Source: Anabaena subtropica FACHB-260
GTDB taxonomy: Bacteria; Cyanobacteriota; Cyanobacteriia; Cyanobacteriales; Nostocaceae
Direction of reading: 5' to 3'
Assembly (NCBI RefSeq): GCF_014697105.1
Contig: NZ_JACJRF010000006.1
Span: 1 to 64,000, forward strand
DNA length: 64,000 bases
How positions within the stretch are numbered: position 1 is the stretch's first letter; each line of letters starts with the position of its first letter. Shown piece by piece: positions 11,234 through 22,907 of the stretch. The notes beneath the pieces were generated by a model. The model saw nothing but the letters and a program-made list of their open reading frames with translations, was not told where the DNA came from and did no database searches. A program made the position numbers and the translations under genes.

Positions 11234-11878
11234 TTAAGGGGATAATCGCTCAATTTTCCAACTGCCATTATCTAAATGAGTATATAGCAAGCGATCGTGC
11301 AGGCGGCTAGATCGTCCTTGCCAAAACTCAATTTCTGTGGGTATGACTCGCAAGCCTCCCCAATGCGGGGGTCTGGGAATTTCCTGAGTTTCATATTTAG
11401 TTTGAAATTCCTGCATCTTTTGCTCTAGAACTTCTCGGCTGGCAATAATTTCACTTTGATTAGATGCCCAAGCACCCAGACGACTATTGGCAGGACGACT
11501 GTAAAAATAGTAGTCTGATTCGCTTTCTGAAACCTTCTCTACCCTACCTAAAATTCTGACTTGCCGTTCTAGTTCTGCCCACCAAAAAACCAACGCTGCT
11601 TGGGGATTTTCAGCCAATTCTTGACCTTTGCGACTGTTGTAGTTGGTGAAAAAGACAAAACCCCGCTCATCAAAGTCTTTTAACAACACCATTCTGGCTG
11701 AAGGCTTACCATCTGGTGTAGTTGTAGCGATAGTCATAGCATTGGGTTCAGGAAGTTGAGCCGCTAAGACCTGCTCAAACCATTTTTTAAATTGTATAAA
11801 AGGATTGGTGTCAATCTCGGTTTCGCTCAAGCCCTCTAGAGTATAGTCTTTGCGGAGGTCAGCTATAGTTTTATCCAT
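11234..11878 (-). CDS. pdxH: Pyridoxamine 5'-phosphate oxidase
   Basis: [38 protein letters not shown]...[16 protein letters not shown]. Confidence 0.96.
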   Translation of the reverse strand: MDKTIADLRKDYTLEGLSETEIDTNPFIQFKKWFEQVLAAQLPEPNAMTIATTTPDGKPSARMVLLKDFDERGFVFFTNYNSRKGQELAENPQAALVFWWAELERQVRILGRVEKVSESESDYYFYSRPANSRLGAWASNQSEIIASREVLEQKMQEFQTKYETQEIPRPPHWGGLRVIPTEIEFWQGRSSRLHDRLLYTHLDNGSWKIERLSP

Positions 11879-12094
11879 TGTGATTTGCTTCCTTGTTATT
11901 TGATATAGGAATCCGATTTAATTATTGAAAAAATCTCAGTACTTAGTAGGGTGAGCATTGCCCACAAAAACCCGGATATGGCAGGCATTGCCTAACCTAC
12001 GTATAATTCTATGGTTCTACTCATCCTACAAATAGTTGTAGTTGTATCTATATGCTTACTTGTATAATTTTTACACAAGAGTAGCGAAAATTGA

Positions 12095-13189
12095 TTGTAT
12101 CAGATGCGCCGTTCGTCATCCCTTCAAGGTTTACTAATTTATGGTCTGAGCGGCCCAGTGGTCGCTCTGAATATCTGGTTATTATCTGTACTATTTCGTT
12201 ATTTTCAAAGCCCTATTACAATTCTGAGTTTTGCGGCAATTCTGGCTTTTTTACTAAATTATCCAGTGAGGCTCTTTGAGAGCGCTAGGGTAACTCGTAC
12301 CCAGGCTGTGATTATCGTCTTGCTCCTCACCTTAACTTTATTTGGCTTTCTGGCAGTTACTTTAGTGCCGATGCTCATTGACCAAACAATCCAACTATTA
12401 CATAAGATTCCTGATTGGTTAACGGCTAGTCAATCTAACTTAGAGCAATTTGAGAGGTTTGCCCAGCACCGACGTTTACGCATAGATTTGCGGGTTGTGA
12501 GCAATCAAATAAACGCTAGTATTCAAAGTGTAGTGCAACAGTTGGCTTCTGGTGCAGTGGGATTAGCGGGAACGTTGCTCTCAGGACTACTCAACTTTAT
12601 GTTGGTAGTGGTACTGGCATTTTATATGCTGGTGTATGGCGATCGCGTCTGGTATGGTTTGATGAATCTATTGCCATCTAAAATTAGAGTCCCTTTAACC
12701 ACATCTTTGCAACTAAACTTCCAGAACTTTTTCCTTAGCCAATTATTGCTAGGGATATTCATGATTGTCGTTCTTACCCCAATTTTCCTAGTACTGAAAG
12801 TACCATTTGCTCTGTTATTTGCCATAGTCATTGGCCTTTCTCAACTCATTCCCTTTATTGGCGCAACTTTAGGTATTGGGCTAGTGACAATTTTGGTACT
12901 CTTGCAAAACTGGTGGTTGGCAGTTCAAGTTGCCATAGCAGCAATTATCATGCAGCAAATTAAAGATAATCTTGTCAGCCCTAAGTTATTGGGTAACTTT
13001 ATCGGACTTAACCCTATCTGGATTTTTGTAGCCATTTTGATGGGATATGAAATAGCTGGTTTATTAGGAACACTAGTAGCTGTTCCTATTGCCGGCACAA
13101 TCAAAGGAACTTTCGATACTCTAAAGGGTGGCAAGCAAGGTGACTTTATGTCAACAGTCACTGTTGTTCATGACTCACATACTCAATAG
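12095..13189 (+). CDS. AI-2E family (YdiK/PerM-like) transporter
   Basis: Multi-TM protein with QLIPFIGATLGI and IKDNLVSPKLLGNFIGLNPIWIFVAILMG; start may be an internal ATG. Confidence 0.85.
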   Translation: MYQMRRSSSLQGLLIYGLSGPVVALNIWLLSVLFRYFQSPITILSFAAILAFLLNYPVRLFESARVTRTQAVIIVLLLTLTLFGFLAVTLVPMLIDQTIQLLHKIPDWLTASQSNLEQFERFAQHRRLRIDLRVVSNQINASIQSVVQQLASGAVGLAGTLLSGLLNFMLVVVLAFYMLVYGDRVWYGLMNLLPSKIRVPLTTSLQLNFQNFFLSQLLLGIFMIVVLTPIFLVLKVPFALLFAIVIGLSQLIPFIGATLGIGLVTILVLLQNWWLAVQVAIAAIIMQQIKDNLVSPKLLGNFIGLNPIWIFVAILMGYEIAGLLGTLVAVPIAGTIKGTFDTLKGGKQGDFMSTVTVVHDSHTQ

Positions 13190-13238
13190 TCATTAGTCTC
13201 TCTTGCGCCCTTACATTGGAAATTTATATCATTCAATT

Positions 13239-13883
13239 TCAGTATTCAGTACGTTCTGATTCCATACCTATTCGTTGGTTTCGGTGCATCACAAAACCTA
13301 AAGATACTCGTTTCATTATTAAATATAAAACTAGCAGGATCACAAAACTAGCAGCAATAATGATTAAAGGTTGCTTTCCTAAAAGTTCCTCTATCCCTCT
13401 AGTCAGTAAAGCATCTGGTTGAGTAATAAAATCCCAACTATTAAAACGTAAAAACCTACCCCAATAAATGCCAACAGCACACAAAGCATGAGTAATTAAT
13501 TCAACTTTTAAAATCCATTGGCTTTTATCAATGCGGTGTAAATAATAACCTAAATTAATCAATGATATGACATAAGCTTCAAATCCTGCTAGAATCACTA
13601 ATAAATAAACAGGAATCAGCACTAAAGTAATCATCCACACCGATTGAATTGTCCGAATGTCGTGTATCAAGTGAATTACATCAGTTAATAAATAAGGCGC
13701 ATTTGGTAAAAAAGCGTAGAAAACTAAAAATCCCAACCACCATAACCAAGAGCGCCCACGTCTGGTGCGAAACAGCCAAACACTCAAGAGCAAAGGTATA
13801 AAAGCCAGAAATAGATTCCAAGTCATCCAACGCATATTTATACTTAAAACTTGGAAGACTCTGGCTAATAATTCTTCTTTCAT
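13239..13883 (-). CDS. DUF1361-like integral membrane protein
   Basis: NMRWMTWNLFLAFIPLLLSVWLF...FLPNAPYLLTDVIHL...YYLHRIDKSQWIL...GRFLRFNSWDF. Confidence 0.78.
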   Translation of the reverse strand: MKEELLARVFQVLSINMRWMTWNLFLAFIPLLLSVWLFRTRRGRSWLWWLGFLVFYAFLPNAPYLLTDVIHLIHDIRTIQSVWMITLVLIPVYLLVILAGFEAYVISLINLGYYLHRIDKSQWILKVELITHALCAVGIYWGRFLRFNSWDFITQPDALLTRGIEELLGKQPLIIIAASFVILLVLYLIMKRVSLGFVMHRNQRIGMESERTEY

Positions 13884-14163
13884 AACTGTTTGTTAAAAAA
13901 ATATGTGATTAATTTGAATTCTATTTACTAGAAATATTAGCTTTTTTTTGGGAGATCAATTATATGAATAATGTACTAATTTACTGTCAATTTTCCCATT
14001 TATAGTTTTTTCTTTAATTAATATAAGACTCCTGTATGATTTTAAGAAATCAATAGCATCCAAAGCTCCTTGTTTCCTATTGTAAGAGTAACTATTGCCT
14101 GTCTATCGCAAGTAAATTAGAAATTCAATCAGATTGCTACAACAAGCTATAGTATAGCGTTAA

Positions 14164-14242
14164 CAATTCAAAATTCAAAATACCCTTCTCCTGTCGGAGA
14201 CGCTACGCGAACGGGAAGCGAAGCGCTACAAAATTCAAAATT
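14164..14242. repeat. Dispersed palindrome-rich element with attcaaaattcaaaat arms
   Basis: attcaaaattcaaaatacc...gtcggagacgctacgcgaacgggaagcgaagcgct...acaaaattcaaaattaaag; related arms near 5225-5275 and 51469-51588. Confidence 0.6.
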
Positions 14243-14575
14243 AAAGACAGTTGGAGTTGGGGATTTAAACCCCGACTCAACTGATACTACTTATAGACGT
14301 AGAGGTATTGAACCCTTGATTTTATGATAAAAATATAAATGGCAAACCTACCATAATAAAAGTAATTATCAATAAGCGTAAAAATAACTACTAAGAACTT
14401 CATAAAAATAATGGCTGGTAACCTCGCTCTTTTCCTAGCTTTCAGATCAATTACAATCCGCTTGATTGCGATTCCTAAATTTTTTCTGCAAATTTTAGGA
14501 ATCGCAATGAATTAAATGGTCTAATAAGGGATGAAACCCCTATGAACAGTAGAAATTACCAATTCTTTCAATCAG

Positions 14576-15076
14576 TTACTCAGATTGGTTACAGTATTTA
14601 TTTAGTTCTTCAACTAACGTATCTGATTCTTTGCCAGTAGTTGTAGCTGCATTGGTGAGAGCAGTATCAATTTCTGTTCTAGCCTTTTTTATTTTTTCTT
14701 TCCCAGTTGGTGATGCTTCTGCTAATTTAGCTGCGCCGAGGGCCTTACCAGCTGTAGCGATCGCTTGACTAAGATTCTGGAATACCTTGATAAAACCGCT
14801 TTGAAATTCCTTGAGATTGGGATCTGTTAAATTCAGTTCGGCTAAAGAGCTACTAATAGCTTCCAAATCCTTAGACAGTTGCAAGCTAGTAATCACTTGC
14901 TGTCCTTTGTTTTGGTCAATCAAAGAGTTGCCAGCATTCACTACTTGAATCAGTCGCTGACATTGAGTGGTTTTATCTTCAAAACAACCAGTAAGAAATA
15001 AAGAGATAGTTACACTAACAGTAATAATAACGTGATATTTACGGCACACTGACATAAATTCTCCATCACAGCACAA
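14576..15076 (-). CDS. Hypothetical lipoprotein
   Basis: Lipobox-like ISLFLTGC after an N-terminal hydrophobic stretch; mostly helical remainder. Confidence 0.6.
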   Translation of the reverse strand: MCCDGEFMSVCRKYHVIITVSVTISLFLTGCFEDKTTQCQRLIQVVNAGNSLIDQNKGQQVITSLQLSKDLEAISSSLAELNLTDPNLKEFQSGFIKVFQNLSQAIATAGKALGAAKLAEASPTGKEKIKKARTEIDTALTNAATTTGKESDTLVEELNKYCNQSE

Positions 15077-15139
15077 ACCCCAACAATCGTAGCGAAAATC
15101 TAGTTATTTGGGGATAAAGTCATCACAAACACTAAAAAA

Positions 15140-15170
15140 TAAAAAACCCAGGTCACATTATGACTGGGCT
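15140..15170 (-). terminator. Terminator for the PEP-CTERM gene
   Basis: On the minus strand: CCCAGTCATAATGTGACCTGGG hairpin followed by TTTTTTATTTTTT. Confidence 0.7.
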
Positions 15171-15284
15171 TGGGAGATTATTTAGTTATCTGATGAATGC
15201 TATGTTCTATTTAAGCTAGTCGATTTATTCACCCAGAGGGTGAGTTAACAACAGGATGGGAAAAAGCCCTCACGTCAGAAAACT

Positions 15285-15989
15285 TTATGAGTTTGATATT
15301 TTGATCGCGCTTTTTTTGCGTTGAGCGAGAAAAGCAGCACCTGCAAACAAACCAAACCCAAGCACAGAAGTGGGTTCAGGAACAGATTGGGCTGGGTCAA
15401 AGTCATAAATAACTGTGATACCTGCTTTAGCCAAGGTATCAACATAGGAAGTGATGTTACCTGATCCAGACACTTGGGATGTAGCGATCGCACTAAACAA
15501 AAAGTTCAAGTCACCAGTACCGATGAAAGACTGTAGGATGGCACTGTCTGTATAAGTTCTTGTGTCTGAACCTGTGGCATTTAGTCCAGCAATAGTTTTT
15601 CCTGAAGCGCCGGCAAAGTCGAGTCTTTGATCGAAGCTACTAACTTGATAACTAGAAATATTTTCTGGATTGAGCGATAGTAAGATGCTGTCTAGTTCTA
15701 AGGTTAAGTTACCAGCAAGTGTAACCGCAATTGTAGCAGCATTAGAAGCTCTGTTTTCAAAACCTGCTTCTCCTGTCACATCTCCAGTAAATTGCAAGGT
15801 TACACTTCTCAGTGTACCAAGGGATGTATCAAACTTACTGACACCAATAGATTGATTAACAATGTCGGTAGGAGCAAAATTAGTGCCACCTGAGAAGGAT
15901 ATAGTAGCTGCACTAGCAGATCCAGCAGTTGCGATAATTCCCGCGAGGGTTGTAGCAGCGCCTAAGGTTTTGAAAAGTGTTGTTGTCAT
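15285..15989 (-). CDS. PEP-CTERM sorting domain-containing protein
   Basis: Signal peptide and C-terminal SVPEPTSVLGFGLFAGAAFLAQRKK. Confidence 0.88.
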   Translation of the reverse strand: MTTTLFKTLGAATTLAGIIATAGSASAATISFSGGTNFAPTDIVNQSIGVSKFDTSLGTLRSVTLQFTGDVTGEAGFENRASNAATIAVTLAGNLTLELDSILLSLNPENISSYQVSSFDQRLDFAGASGKTIAGLNATGSDTRTYTDSAILQSFIGTGDLNFLFSAIATSQVSGSGNITSYVDTLAKAGITVIYDFDPAQSVPEPTSVLGFGLFAGAAFLAQRKKSAIKISNS

Positions 15990-16403
15990 GGGAAAAATCT
16001 TTTAAGAGTTAAGAATTGTAAGTTGGAATCACTCATACATTTATATCTGTAAAATTTGGCTAATAGGCTTGAGAAATATACTTAAGTTTTTGTAAAGCTT
16101 TGACTAGTAAATCACTATGAATAATCTATATTTTCTAGTGGATATGTAAATTTTATTTAAGGAAAATATTAATTGAATAGTAGTAGTCACTTATCAGAGT
16201 ATTAATTAAATACTTTTTGATATTTCACAACTGAATTAACACCTAAATACACCAGAAAAATTACAAGTGTCTTCCTGTTTCTGTCAGTATCCTGTTTTAT
16301 GGAGAGTGCTAGATTTTACGTTGAATATATCAAATGAAAAAATAATTGGTATGTTGAAACTGCGTCACAGTTCGCAAAATACCCATAAAACCATACTTGT
16401 TAT

Positions 16404-19358
16404 GTGATGCAAGCTTCTGGCTACAATAAGGCTATGTCTGAAACTTCCGCTTCTATCACTACTACACGCCCCGCGTTCATCCTCGTAGATGGACACTCTC
16501 TCGCCTTCCGTTCATACTTTGCCTTTGCTAAAGGAAGAGATGGCGGTCTGCGTACTAAAACAGGTATTCCTACCAGTGTATGTTTTGGCTTTCTAAAATC
16601 TTTATTGGAAGTCATGGCTACACAACAGCCACAAGCAATGGCGATCGCTTTTGATTTAGGTTTGCCAACTTTTCGCCATGAAGCCGACGATACCTACAAA
16701 GCTGATCGCCCCGGAACACCAGAAGATTTTGTCCCTGACTTAAAAAATCTCCACGAATTACTCGAAGGCTTTAACCTACCAATTTACACAGCCCCTGGTT
16801 ACGAGGCGGATGATGTATTGGGAACCTTGGCACAAAAAGCCAGCGCCGAGGGGTATAGGGTGAAGATTCTGACAGGCGATCGCGATTTATTTCAACTAGT
16901 CGATCCTGAGAAAGAAATCACTGTCTTAAACTTCAGCCCAGATGCGCTAAAACGCTCTACAAACAGCATCACTGAAATCAGCACAGAACAAGTTAAACAA
17001 AAGCTGGGTGTCTTACCTACTCAGGTTGTTGATTTTAAAGCCCTTTGTGGCGATAAATCAGATAATATCCCTGGTGTGAGAGGTATTGGGGAAAAAACCG
17101 CAGTCCAGTTACTTAATACCTATGGTTCACTGGATGAGGTTTACAAAGCATTAAATGAAATTAAAGGCGCGACTCAAAAAAAACTAGCAGAAGGGAAAGA
17201 AGATGCTGCTAAGTCTCAATACTTGGCAAAAATAGTTGTAGATGTGCCTCTAGAAGTTAATTTAGAAGACTGCAAGTTAGTAGGTTTTGATGAAAATGTC
17301 CTCATTCCCATTTTAGAAAAGTTAGAATTTAGTCGTTTCTTGACCCAAATCAACGAACTACAGCAACGTTTCGGTGGCAAAGTTGAAAAAGTAGCAAAAG
17401 CAGAAAACCTGTCTATAATCACCAACTTTGAAGATGAAGACATTACTTTTTATACTTTTGAAGAAACACAAGCAAGACAAGAAAATCAACCTACTTCACC
17501 AATTCAACCACGCATTATAAATACTGAAGCCAAGCTGATAGAGTTAGTGCAGATATTGCAACAATTCACTAACCCAGAAACTCCCGTTGCTTGGGACACA
17601 GAAACTAGCGGACTAGAACCAAGGGACGCGGAATTGGTAGGGATTGGCTGCTGCTGGGGAACAGAAGCAGATGCTATGGCTTATATTCCCCTCGCTCATA
17701 CAAAGGGGGAAAATTTAACTAAAGAAATTGCACTTGCGGCACTACGTCCAATTTTAGAAAGTGCTGATTATCCCAAAACTTTTCAAAATGCCAAATTTGA
17801 CCGCTTAGTTTTCCTAGTCCAAGGAATTAAATTAGCTGGTGTTGTTTTTGATCCTATGTTGGCTAGTTATGTTTTAAATCCAGATACTAGCCATAATTTG
17901 ACTGATTTGACTCAGCGTTACTTGGGGTTAATCATTCAAAACTATGTAGACTTAGTTCCTAAAGGCAAAACCATCGGTGATATAGATATATCTGCTGTAG
18001 CAAATTATTGTTGTTTACAAGTTTATGCTACATTCCAACTTGTAACTAAGTTGCGTGAAGAACTAGCAAAAATTCCAGCTTTGGATAAATTACTCACGGA
18101 AGTAGAACAACCGTTGGAAGCTGTGTTAGCAACAGTAGAATACACTGGTGTCCGCATTGATTCAGCTTATTTGCAGGAACTTTCCCAACAATTAGAAATA
18201 GATTTAGCTAAATTACAAGAACAAGCAACCGAATTAGCTGGGGAAAAATTTAATTTAGGTTCTCCCAAGCAATTAAGTTATATATTGTTTGAAAAATTGG
18301 GATTAAGTACTAAATATTCGCGGAAAATACAGACTGGTTATTCTACAGATGCGGCGACCTTAGAAAGGCTCCAAGAAATTGATGATACTGGCTTTGTCAA
18401 TGCCATCATAGAGTATCGTACTTTATCTAAATTAAAGTCTACTTATGTAGATGCCTTACCAGTGTTGGTACGTTCAGATACTAAACGGGTGCATACAGAT
18501 TTCAACCAGACAGCAACATCAACTGGTAGGTTATCTTCGTCTAATCCTAATTTGCAAAATATCCCAATTCGCACAGCTTTTAGTCGGCAAATTCGTAAAG
18601 CATTTTTACCAGAATCAGGTTGGTTGATGGTAGCTGCTGATTATTCACAGATCGAGTTAAGAATTTTAGCTCATTTGAGTCAAGAACCATTGTTAGTGCA
18701 AGCATATCAACAGAATGAAGATATTCATACAGTCACCGCTAAATTAGTTTTTGAAAAAGAAGATATTACAGCAGATGAGCGCAGAATAGCAAAAACTATT
18801 AATTTCGGTGTGATTTATGGGATGGGTTCTTTGAAATTTTCTCGTTCAACGGGAATAGATAAAAACGTTGCTAACGAATTCATCAAACGATTTAACGAAC
18901 GCTACGCCCAAGTCTTTGCATATTTGGAAGGAGTAAAAAAACAAGCGATCGCTCAAGGTTATGTAGAAACTATACTCGGTCGTCGGCGTTATTTTGACTT
19001 TACTAACAACAGTTTACGTAGCTTAAAAGGTACGAACCCCGAAGATATAGACTTAAGTAAACTGAAGAATTTGGGTGTTTACGATGCAGGCTTACTGCGA
19101 TCGGCTGCTAACGCTCCAATTCAAGGTTCGAGCGCGGATATTATCAAAATTGCGATGGTACAAATCCATGAAGTTCTCAAAAAATATCAGGCGCGGCTTT
19201 TATTACAAGTCCATGATGAATTGGTGTTTGAAGTGCCTCCCCAAGAATGGGAAGAATTAAAACCACAAATTAAATCGGTGATGGAAGATGCTGTTAGCCT
19301 AAGTGTACCCCTAGTAGTAGATGTTCGCGCAGGTAATAACTGGATGGAAACAAAGTAA
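16404..19358 (+). CDS. polA: DNA polymerase I
   Basis: 5' nuclease domain (DGHSLAFRSYFA), 3'-5' exo (WDTETSGLEPRDAELVGIG), polymerase (VAADYSQIELRILAHLS, QVHDELVFEVP). True start may be the ATG at about 16434. Confidence 0.96.
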   Translation: MMQASGYNKAMSETSASITTTRPAFILVDGHSLAFRSYFAFAKGRDGGLRTKTGIPTSVCFGFLKSLLEVMATQQPQAMAIAFDLGLPTFRHEADDTYKADRPGTPEDFVPDLKNLHELLEGFNLPIYTAPGYEADDVLGTLAQKASAEGYRVKILTGDRDLFQLVDPEKEITVLNFSPDALKRSTNSITEISTEQVKQKLGVLPTQVVDFKALCGDKSDNIPGVRGIGEKTAVQLLNTYGSLDEVYKALNEIKGATQKKLAEGKEDAAKSQYLAKIVVDVPLEVNLEDCKLVGFDENVLIPILEKLEFSRFLTQINELQQRFGGKVEKVAKAENLSIITNFEDEDITFYTFEETQARQENQPTSPIQPRIINTEAKLIELVQILQQFTNPETPVAWDTETSGLEPRDAELVGIGCCWGTEADAMAYIPLAHTKGENLTKEIALAALRPILESADYPKTFQNAKFDRLVFLVQGIKLAGVVFDPMLASYVLNPDTSHNLTDLTQRYLGLIIQNYVDLVPKGKTIGDIDISAVANYCCLQVYATFQLVTKLREELAKIPALDKLLTEVEQPLEAVLATVEYTGVRIDSAYLQELSQQLEIDLAKLQEQATELAGEKFNLGSPKQLSYILFEKLGLSTKYSRKIQTGYSTDAATLERLQEIDDTGFVNAIIEYRTLSKLKSTYVDALPVLVRSDTKRVHTDFNQTATSTGRLSSSNPNLQNIPIRTAFSRQIRKAFLPESGWLMVAADYSQIELRILAHLSQEPLLVQAYQQNEDIHTVTAKLVFEKEDITADERRIAKTINFGVIYGMGSLKFSRSTGIDKNVANEFIKRFNERYAQVFAYLEGVKKQAIAQGYVETILGRRRYFDFTNNSLRSLKGTNPEDIDLSKLKNLGVYDAGLLRSAANAPIQGSSADIIKIAMVQIHEVLKKYQARLLLQVHDELVFEVPPQEWEELKPQIKSVMEDAVSLSVPLVVDVRAGNNWMETK

Positions 19359-19446
19359 AGTACTTGAATTTATCAGTTATCAGTTAACACTTAACAAGTG
19401 ACTGATAACTGATTTAATGTTGAATTTTGTAATGTTTACCCTTCCC

Positions 19447-20703
19447 TTACCCCTCTCTCTGCACAGGTAAAGGTGCTGGAGTGACAGCCACTTGTGTGGT
19501 TTGTCCATTGCGTTGTACTTGGATTTGTAAAGGTTTGCCGATTTGGCTACTTTCCACAATTTTTTGCACTTCTTCAACTGTTGTTACAGATTGGTTATTA
19601 ATACTTTGAATGATATCTCCTGGTCTAAGTCCGCCATTTGCGGCGGGAGAACGAGGCACAATACGAACTAATAAAATACCTCTATCAGCTGTAATATTGA
19701 CGCGATCGCCAAATCTTTCGTTGATTCTTTCCCTAATTTCTGGTGTCAAGGTCGCCATCTGCACACCCAAGTAGGGATGTTCTACCCTACCTGTAGCAAT
19801 TAGTTCCTGAGAGATTTTCTGCACAGTATTCATCGGAATGGCAAATCCCAAACCTTGAGCGCCTCGGAGAATAGCTGTGTTCATCCCAATTACCTGACCA
19901 CGAGCATTCAGCAAGGGGCCGCCAGAGTTACCAGGGTTAATCGCAGCGTCTGTTTGTATATAGTCAACGCGCTTATCACTAGCACCAATATCACTACTAG
20001 AACGTCCTGTGGCGCTAATAATTCCCGAAGTAACAGTGTTATTCAAGCCTAGAGGATTACCAATCGCAATTACTGCCTCACCTGGTTGTAAAGCTTCCGA
20101 ATTGCCTACAGATACAGTTGGTAAGTTGTTAGCATCGATTTTAATGACGGCTACATCTGTTACTGGGTCTTCACCCAATACTGTACCGTCAAAAGTTCTG
20201 CCATCCTTGAGGGTAACGGTAACTTTATCCGCACCATCAACCACATGGGCATTAGTTAAAATTTGACCAGAAGAGCTGATAATAAATCCTGAACCACTAC
20301 CCCGTTCTACTCGCTGTCTGGGCTGGGATGGTGTTACATCTCCAAAAAAGCGGCGGAAGAAGGGGTCGTTAAAATCATCTGGTACACGAGCAGTCACGGT
20401 TCTAGCAGAATCAATCCTGACTACTGCTCCTCCTACCCTTTGTACTACTCCTACGACAAAATTGGGGTCTCCAGTAGATGAAAAAATAGCCGGGGGAGCA
20501 ATTACTGGAGTACTATCAGTAGCTGTTTGAGACTGAGATTGATTGGTAGGCGACTGCAATGACCTCGTAGGTAGAAGAGAGCAGCCGCCCACAGAAACTA
20601 CTGCTACACTGCCTAGCAGCATCAAAACAGTACTGCTGAATTTTCTCTTTTGAGGCAAATTTTCATTACAAATATTTTTTAGATTACTATTATATGTCTT
20701 CAT
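19447..20703 (-). CDS. HtrA/Deg-family trypsin-like serine protease with PDZ domain
   Basis: Catalytic triad contexts [30 protein letters not shown]-terminal PDZ ([15 protein letters not shown]). Confidence 0.93.
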   Translation of the reverse strand: MKTYNSNLKNICNENLPQKRKFSSTVLMLLGSVAVVSVGGCSLLPTRSLQSPTNQSQSQTATDSTPVIAPPAIFSSTGDPNFVVGVVQRVGGAVVRIDSARTVTARVPDDFNDPFFRRFFGDVTPSQPRQRVERGSGSGFIISSSGQILTNAHVVDGADKVTVTLKDGRTFDGTVLGEDPVTDVAVIKIDANNLPTVSVGNSEALQPGEAVIAIGNPLGLNNTVTSGIISATGRSSSDIGASDKRVDYIQTDAAINPGNSGGPLLNARGQVIGMNTAILRGAQGLGFAIPMNTVQKISQELIATGRVEHPYLGVQMATLTPEIRERINERFGDRVNITADRGILLVRIVPRSPAANGGLRPGDIIQSINNQSVTTVEEVQKIVESSQIGKPLQIQVQRNGQTTQVAVTPAPLPVQREG

Positions 20704-20869
20704 GTGTCTTTGCTTCTCCGTGTTAGTCAGTGAATGCTAGAATTTTGCCTACCGGGTTTGTCCCAAAATGATTACAACTCAAAAGCTGGTTCCAGGTCTA
20801 GAGCGTCTGAATGCTAAATTGGTGCTTGCTTATATCTTCTATTGTGACGATTAGCAGCGAAGGTGGTAA

Positions 20870-22246
20870 ATGATGGAAATTCCCATTGACAGTTTATGGA
20901 GTCAGGTACTAGAGCGTTTACAACTAGAACTGTCTCGCCCCACCTTTGAAACTTGGATTAAGACTGCTAATGCGGAACGTCTAGAAAATAATTGTCTGGT
21001 AATAATTACTCCTAACCCCTTTGCGCGTAATTGGTTACAGAAGTATTACATCAATACTATTGCTCATGTAGTACACGATATTTTGGGATATCCTGTAGAA
21101 ATTTACATTACGGTTGCTAAGGGTGAAGAATTTGAGGAGATTAGTGGGGGTGGAGCGTGGGAATCGTCAACTAAAGATAGTATCGCCGAAAGTTTAAATC
21201 ACAACAGACAAACCAATACAGAACTCAATGCTAAATATGTATTTTCGCGGTTTGTAGTTGGAGCTAATAATAGAATGGCTCATGCAGCTTCTTTAGCTGT
21301 AGCTGAATCTCCTGGTAGAGAGTTTAATCCTTTATTTCTATGTGGTGGTGTAGGTTTAGGTAAAACTCATTTGATGCAGGCGATCGCTCATTATCGTTGG
21401 GAGATTTGCCCAGATTCTAAGATATTTTACGTTTCCACAGAGCAGTTTACTAATCACTTAATCACAGCTATTCGCAACGACAGTATGCAAAATTTCCGAG
21501 AACATTATCGTGCGGCTGATGTGTTGTTAGTAGATGATATTCAGTTTATTGAGGGTAAGGAATACACTCAAGAAGAATTTTTTCATACTTTTAATACATT
21601 ACATGAAGCTGGTAAGCAAGTGGTTATTGCTTCTGACCGTCCACCTAACCAAATTCCCAGCCTACAAGAACGCTTATGTTCTCGGTTTTCTATGGGTTTG
21701 ATTGCTGATATTCAAGCACCAGATTTAGAAACGAGAATGGCGATTTTACAAAAAAAATCAGAATATGAAAATATTCGTCTGCCCCGTGATGTAATTGAAT
21801 ATATTGCTACTAACTTTACTTCTAATATTCGGGAATTGGAAGGTGCTTTAACTAGGGCCTTAGCATATATTTCTATCTGGGGGTTACCGATGAATGTAGC
21901 AAATATAGCTCCTATACTAGTAATGCCAACGGAGAAAATAGAAGCTACTCCAGAAGCAATTTTTAAAGTTATTACTGACAATTTTGATATCTCAATCGAA
22001 GACCTGAAAAGTAACTCCAGACGAAGGGAAATTAGCTGGGCGCGTCAAATTGGGATGTATCTCATGCGGCAACATACTGATCTAAGTTTCCCTAGAATTG
22101 GTGAGGAGTTTGGTGGCAAAGACCACACAACGGTGTTGTATAGTTGTGATAAAATCGCTCAACTCAGGGAAAGCGATCGCGGATTGTCACAAACACTACG
22201 TCAACTAAGCGATCGCATCAAAATGAATAGCCGTTCTCAAAAATAA
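20870..22246 (+). CDS. dnaA: Chromosomal replication initiator DnaA
   Basis: [65 protein letters not shown]. Confidence 0.97.
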   Translation: MMEIPIDSLWSQVLERLQLELSRPTFETWIKTANAERLENNCLVIITPNPFARNWLQKYYINTIAHVVHDILGYPVEIYITVAKGEEFEEISGGGAWESSTKDSIAESLNHNRQTNTELNAKYVFSRFVVGANNRMAHAASLAVAESPGREFNPLFLCGGVGLGKTHLMQAIAHYRWEICPDSKIFYVSTEQFTNHLITAIRNDSMQNFREHYRAADVLLVDDIQFIEGKEYTQEEFFHTFNTLHEAGKQVVIASDRPPNQIPSLQERLCSRFSMGLIADIQAPDLETRMAILQKKSEYENIRLPRDVIEYIATNFTSNIRELEGALTRALAYISIWGLPMNVANIAPILVMPTEKIEATPEAIFKVITDNFDISIEDLKSNSRRREISWARQIGMYLMRQHTDLSFPRIGEEFGGKDHTTVLYSCDKIAQLRESDRGLSQTLRQLSDRIKMNSRSQK

Positions 22247-22253
22247 TCAAAAG

Positions 22254-22814
22254 TTACGCTTTCAATGCCAACTCAAACTCTGATTTAATCTGCCAATGTC
22301 TATTGTCATGAATCAGTAATGTTAATTTTTTAGCAGTGAACTCAAAATATAAATGACGATTAACAAATTCTGGCCAAGCAGCTTGAAAGTTTTGTCTTGT
22401 TAAGTCCCGAAACGCAACTGTCATGTGTGGTGCAAAAGGGCGTTTTCTACCAACTTCGTCTACAATTTGCAAGCTGGCTTCTGTATGGATTATCAACTCG
22501 GCTTGCAAGTTTAATAGTTCTGGACTCCTTGCTACATTGATATAGATGACACGAGGCGCAAAGGCATCAAAACCACTCAGAGTTACTGGTATTGACTGCT
22601 GTTGACTGGCAAACTCTCTCAGGGACGTTTCTAGTGTTGATATGTTATCGTCTGCCCACTCGAAAGGCGGTTGTAGCGTGATGTGTGGCGGCGAATTTTG
22701 CGCGTGGCGACTGGCGTAATTATCTGCAAAGTATTGTTTGATTTGGTTGGCGTAGTCTTGTATCTCTTGTGGCGGTAGCAGGGCGACAAAAAAACGGCTC
22801 TTGGGATAATTCAA
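22254..22814 (-). CDS. 2'-5' RNA ligase / 2H phosphoesterase family protein
   Basis: Two HxT-type motifs: PPHITLQPPF and APHMTVAFRDL. Confidence 0.87.
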   Translation of the reverse strand: MNYPKSRFFVALLPPQEIQDYANQIKQYFADNYASRHAQNSPPHITLQPPFEWADDNISTLETSLREFASQQQSIPVTLSGFDAFAPRVIYINVARSPELLNLQAELIIHTEASLQIVDEVGRKRPFAPHMTVAFRDLTRQNFQAAWPEFVNRHLYFEFTAKKLTLLIHDNRHWQIKSEFELALKA

Positions 22815-22907
22815 AATCAGATAATTCTAAATTTAGGATTTGGCGAACAAAGTAGGTATATCCTCTGACAATATTAGAACATAGGATTTCAGGAGGTTGC
22901 AAGCAAA

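Noticed and set aside
12091-12279. 62-aa ORF overlapping the start of the AI-2E transporter gene
   Set aside because: Alternative frame of a supported gene with no conserved content.
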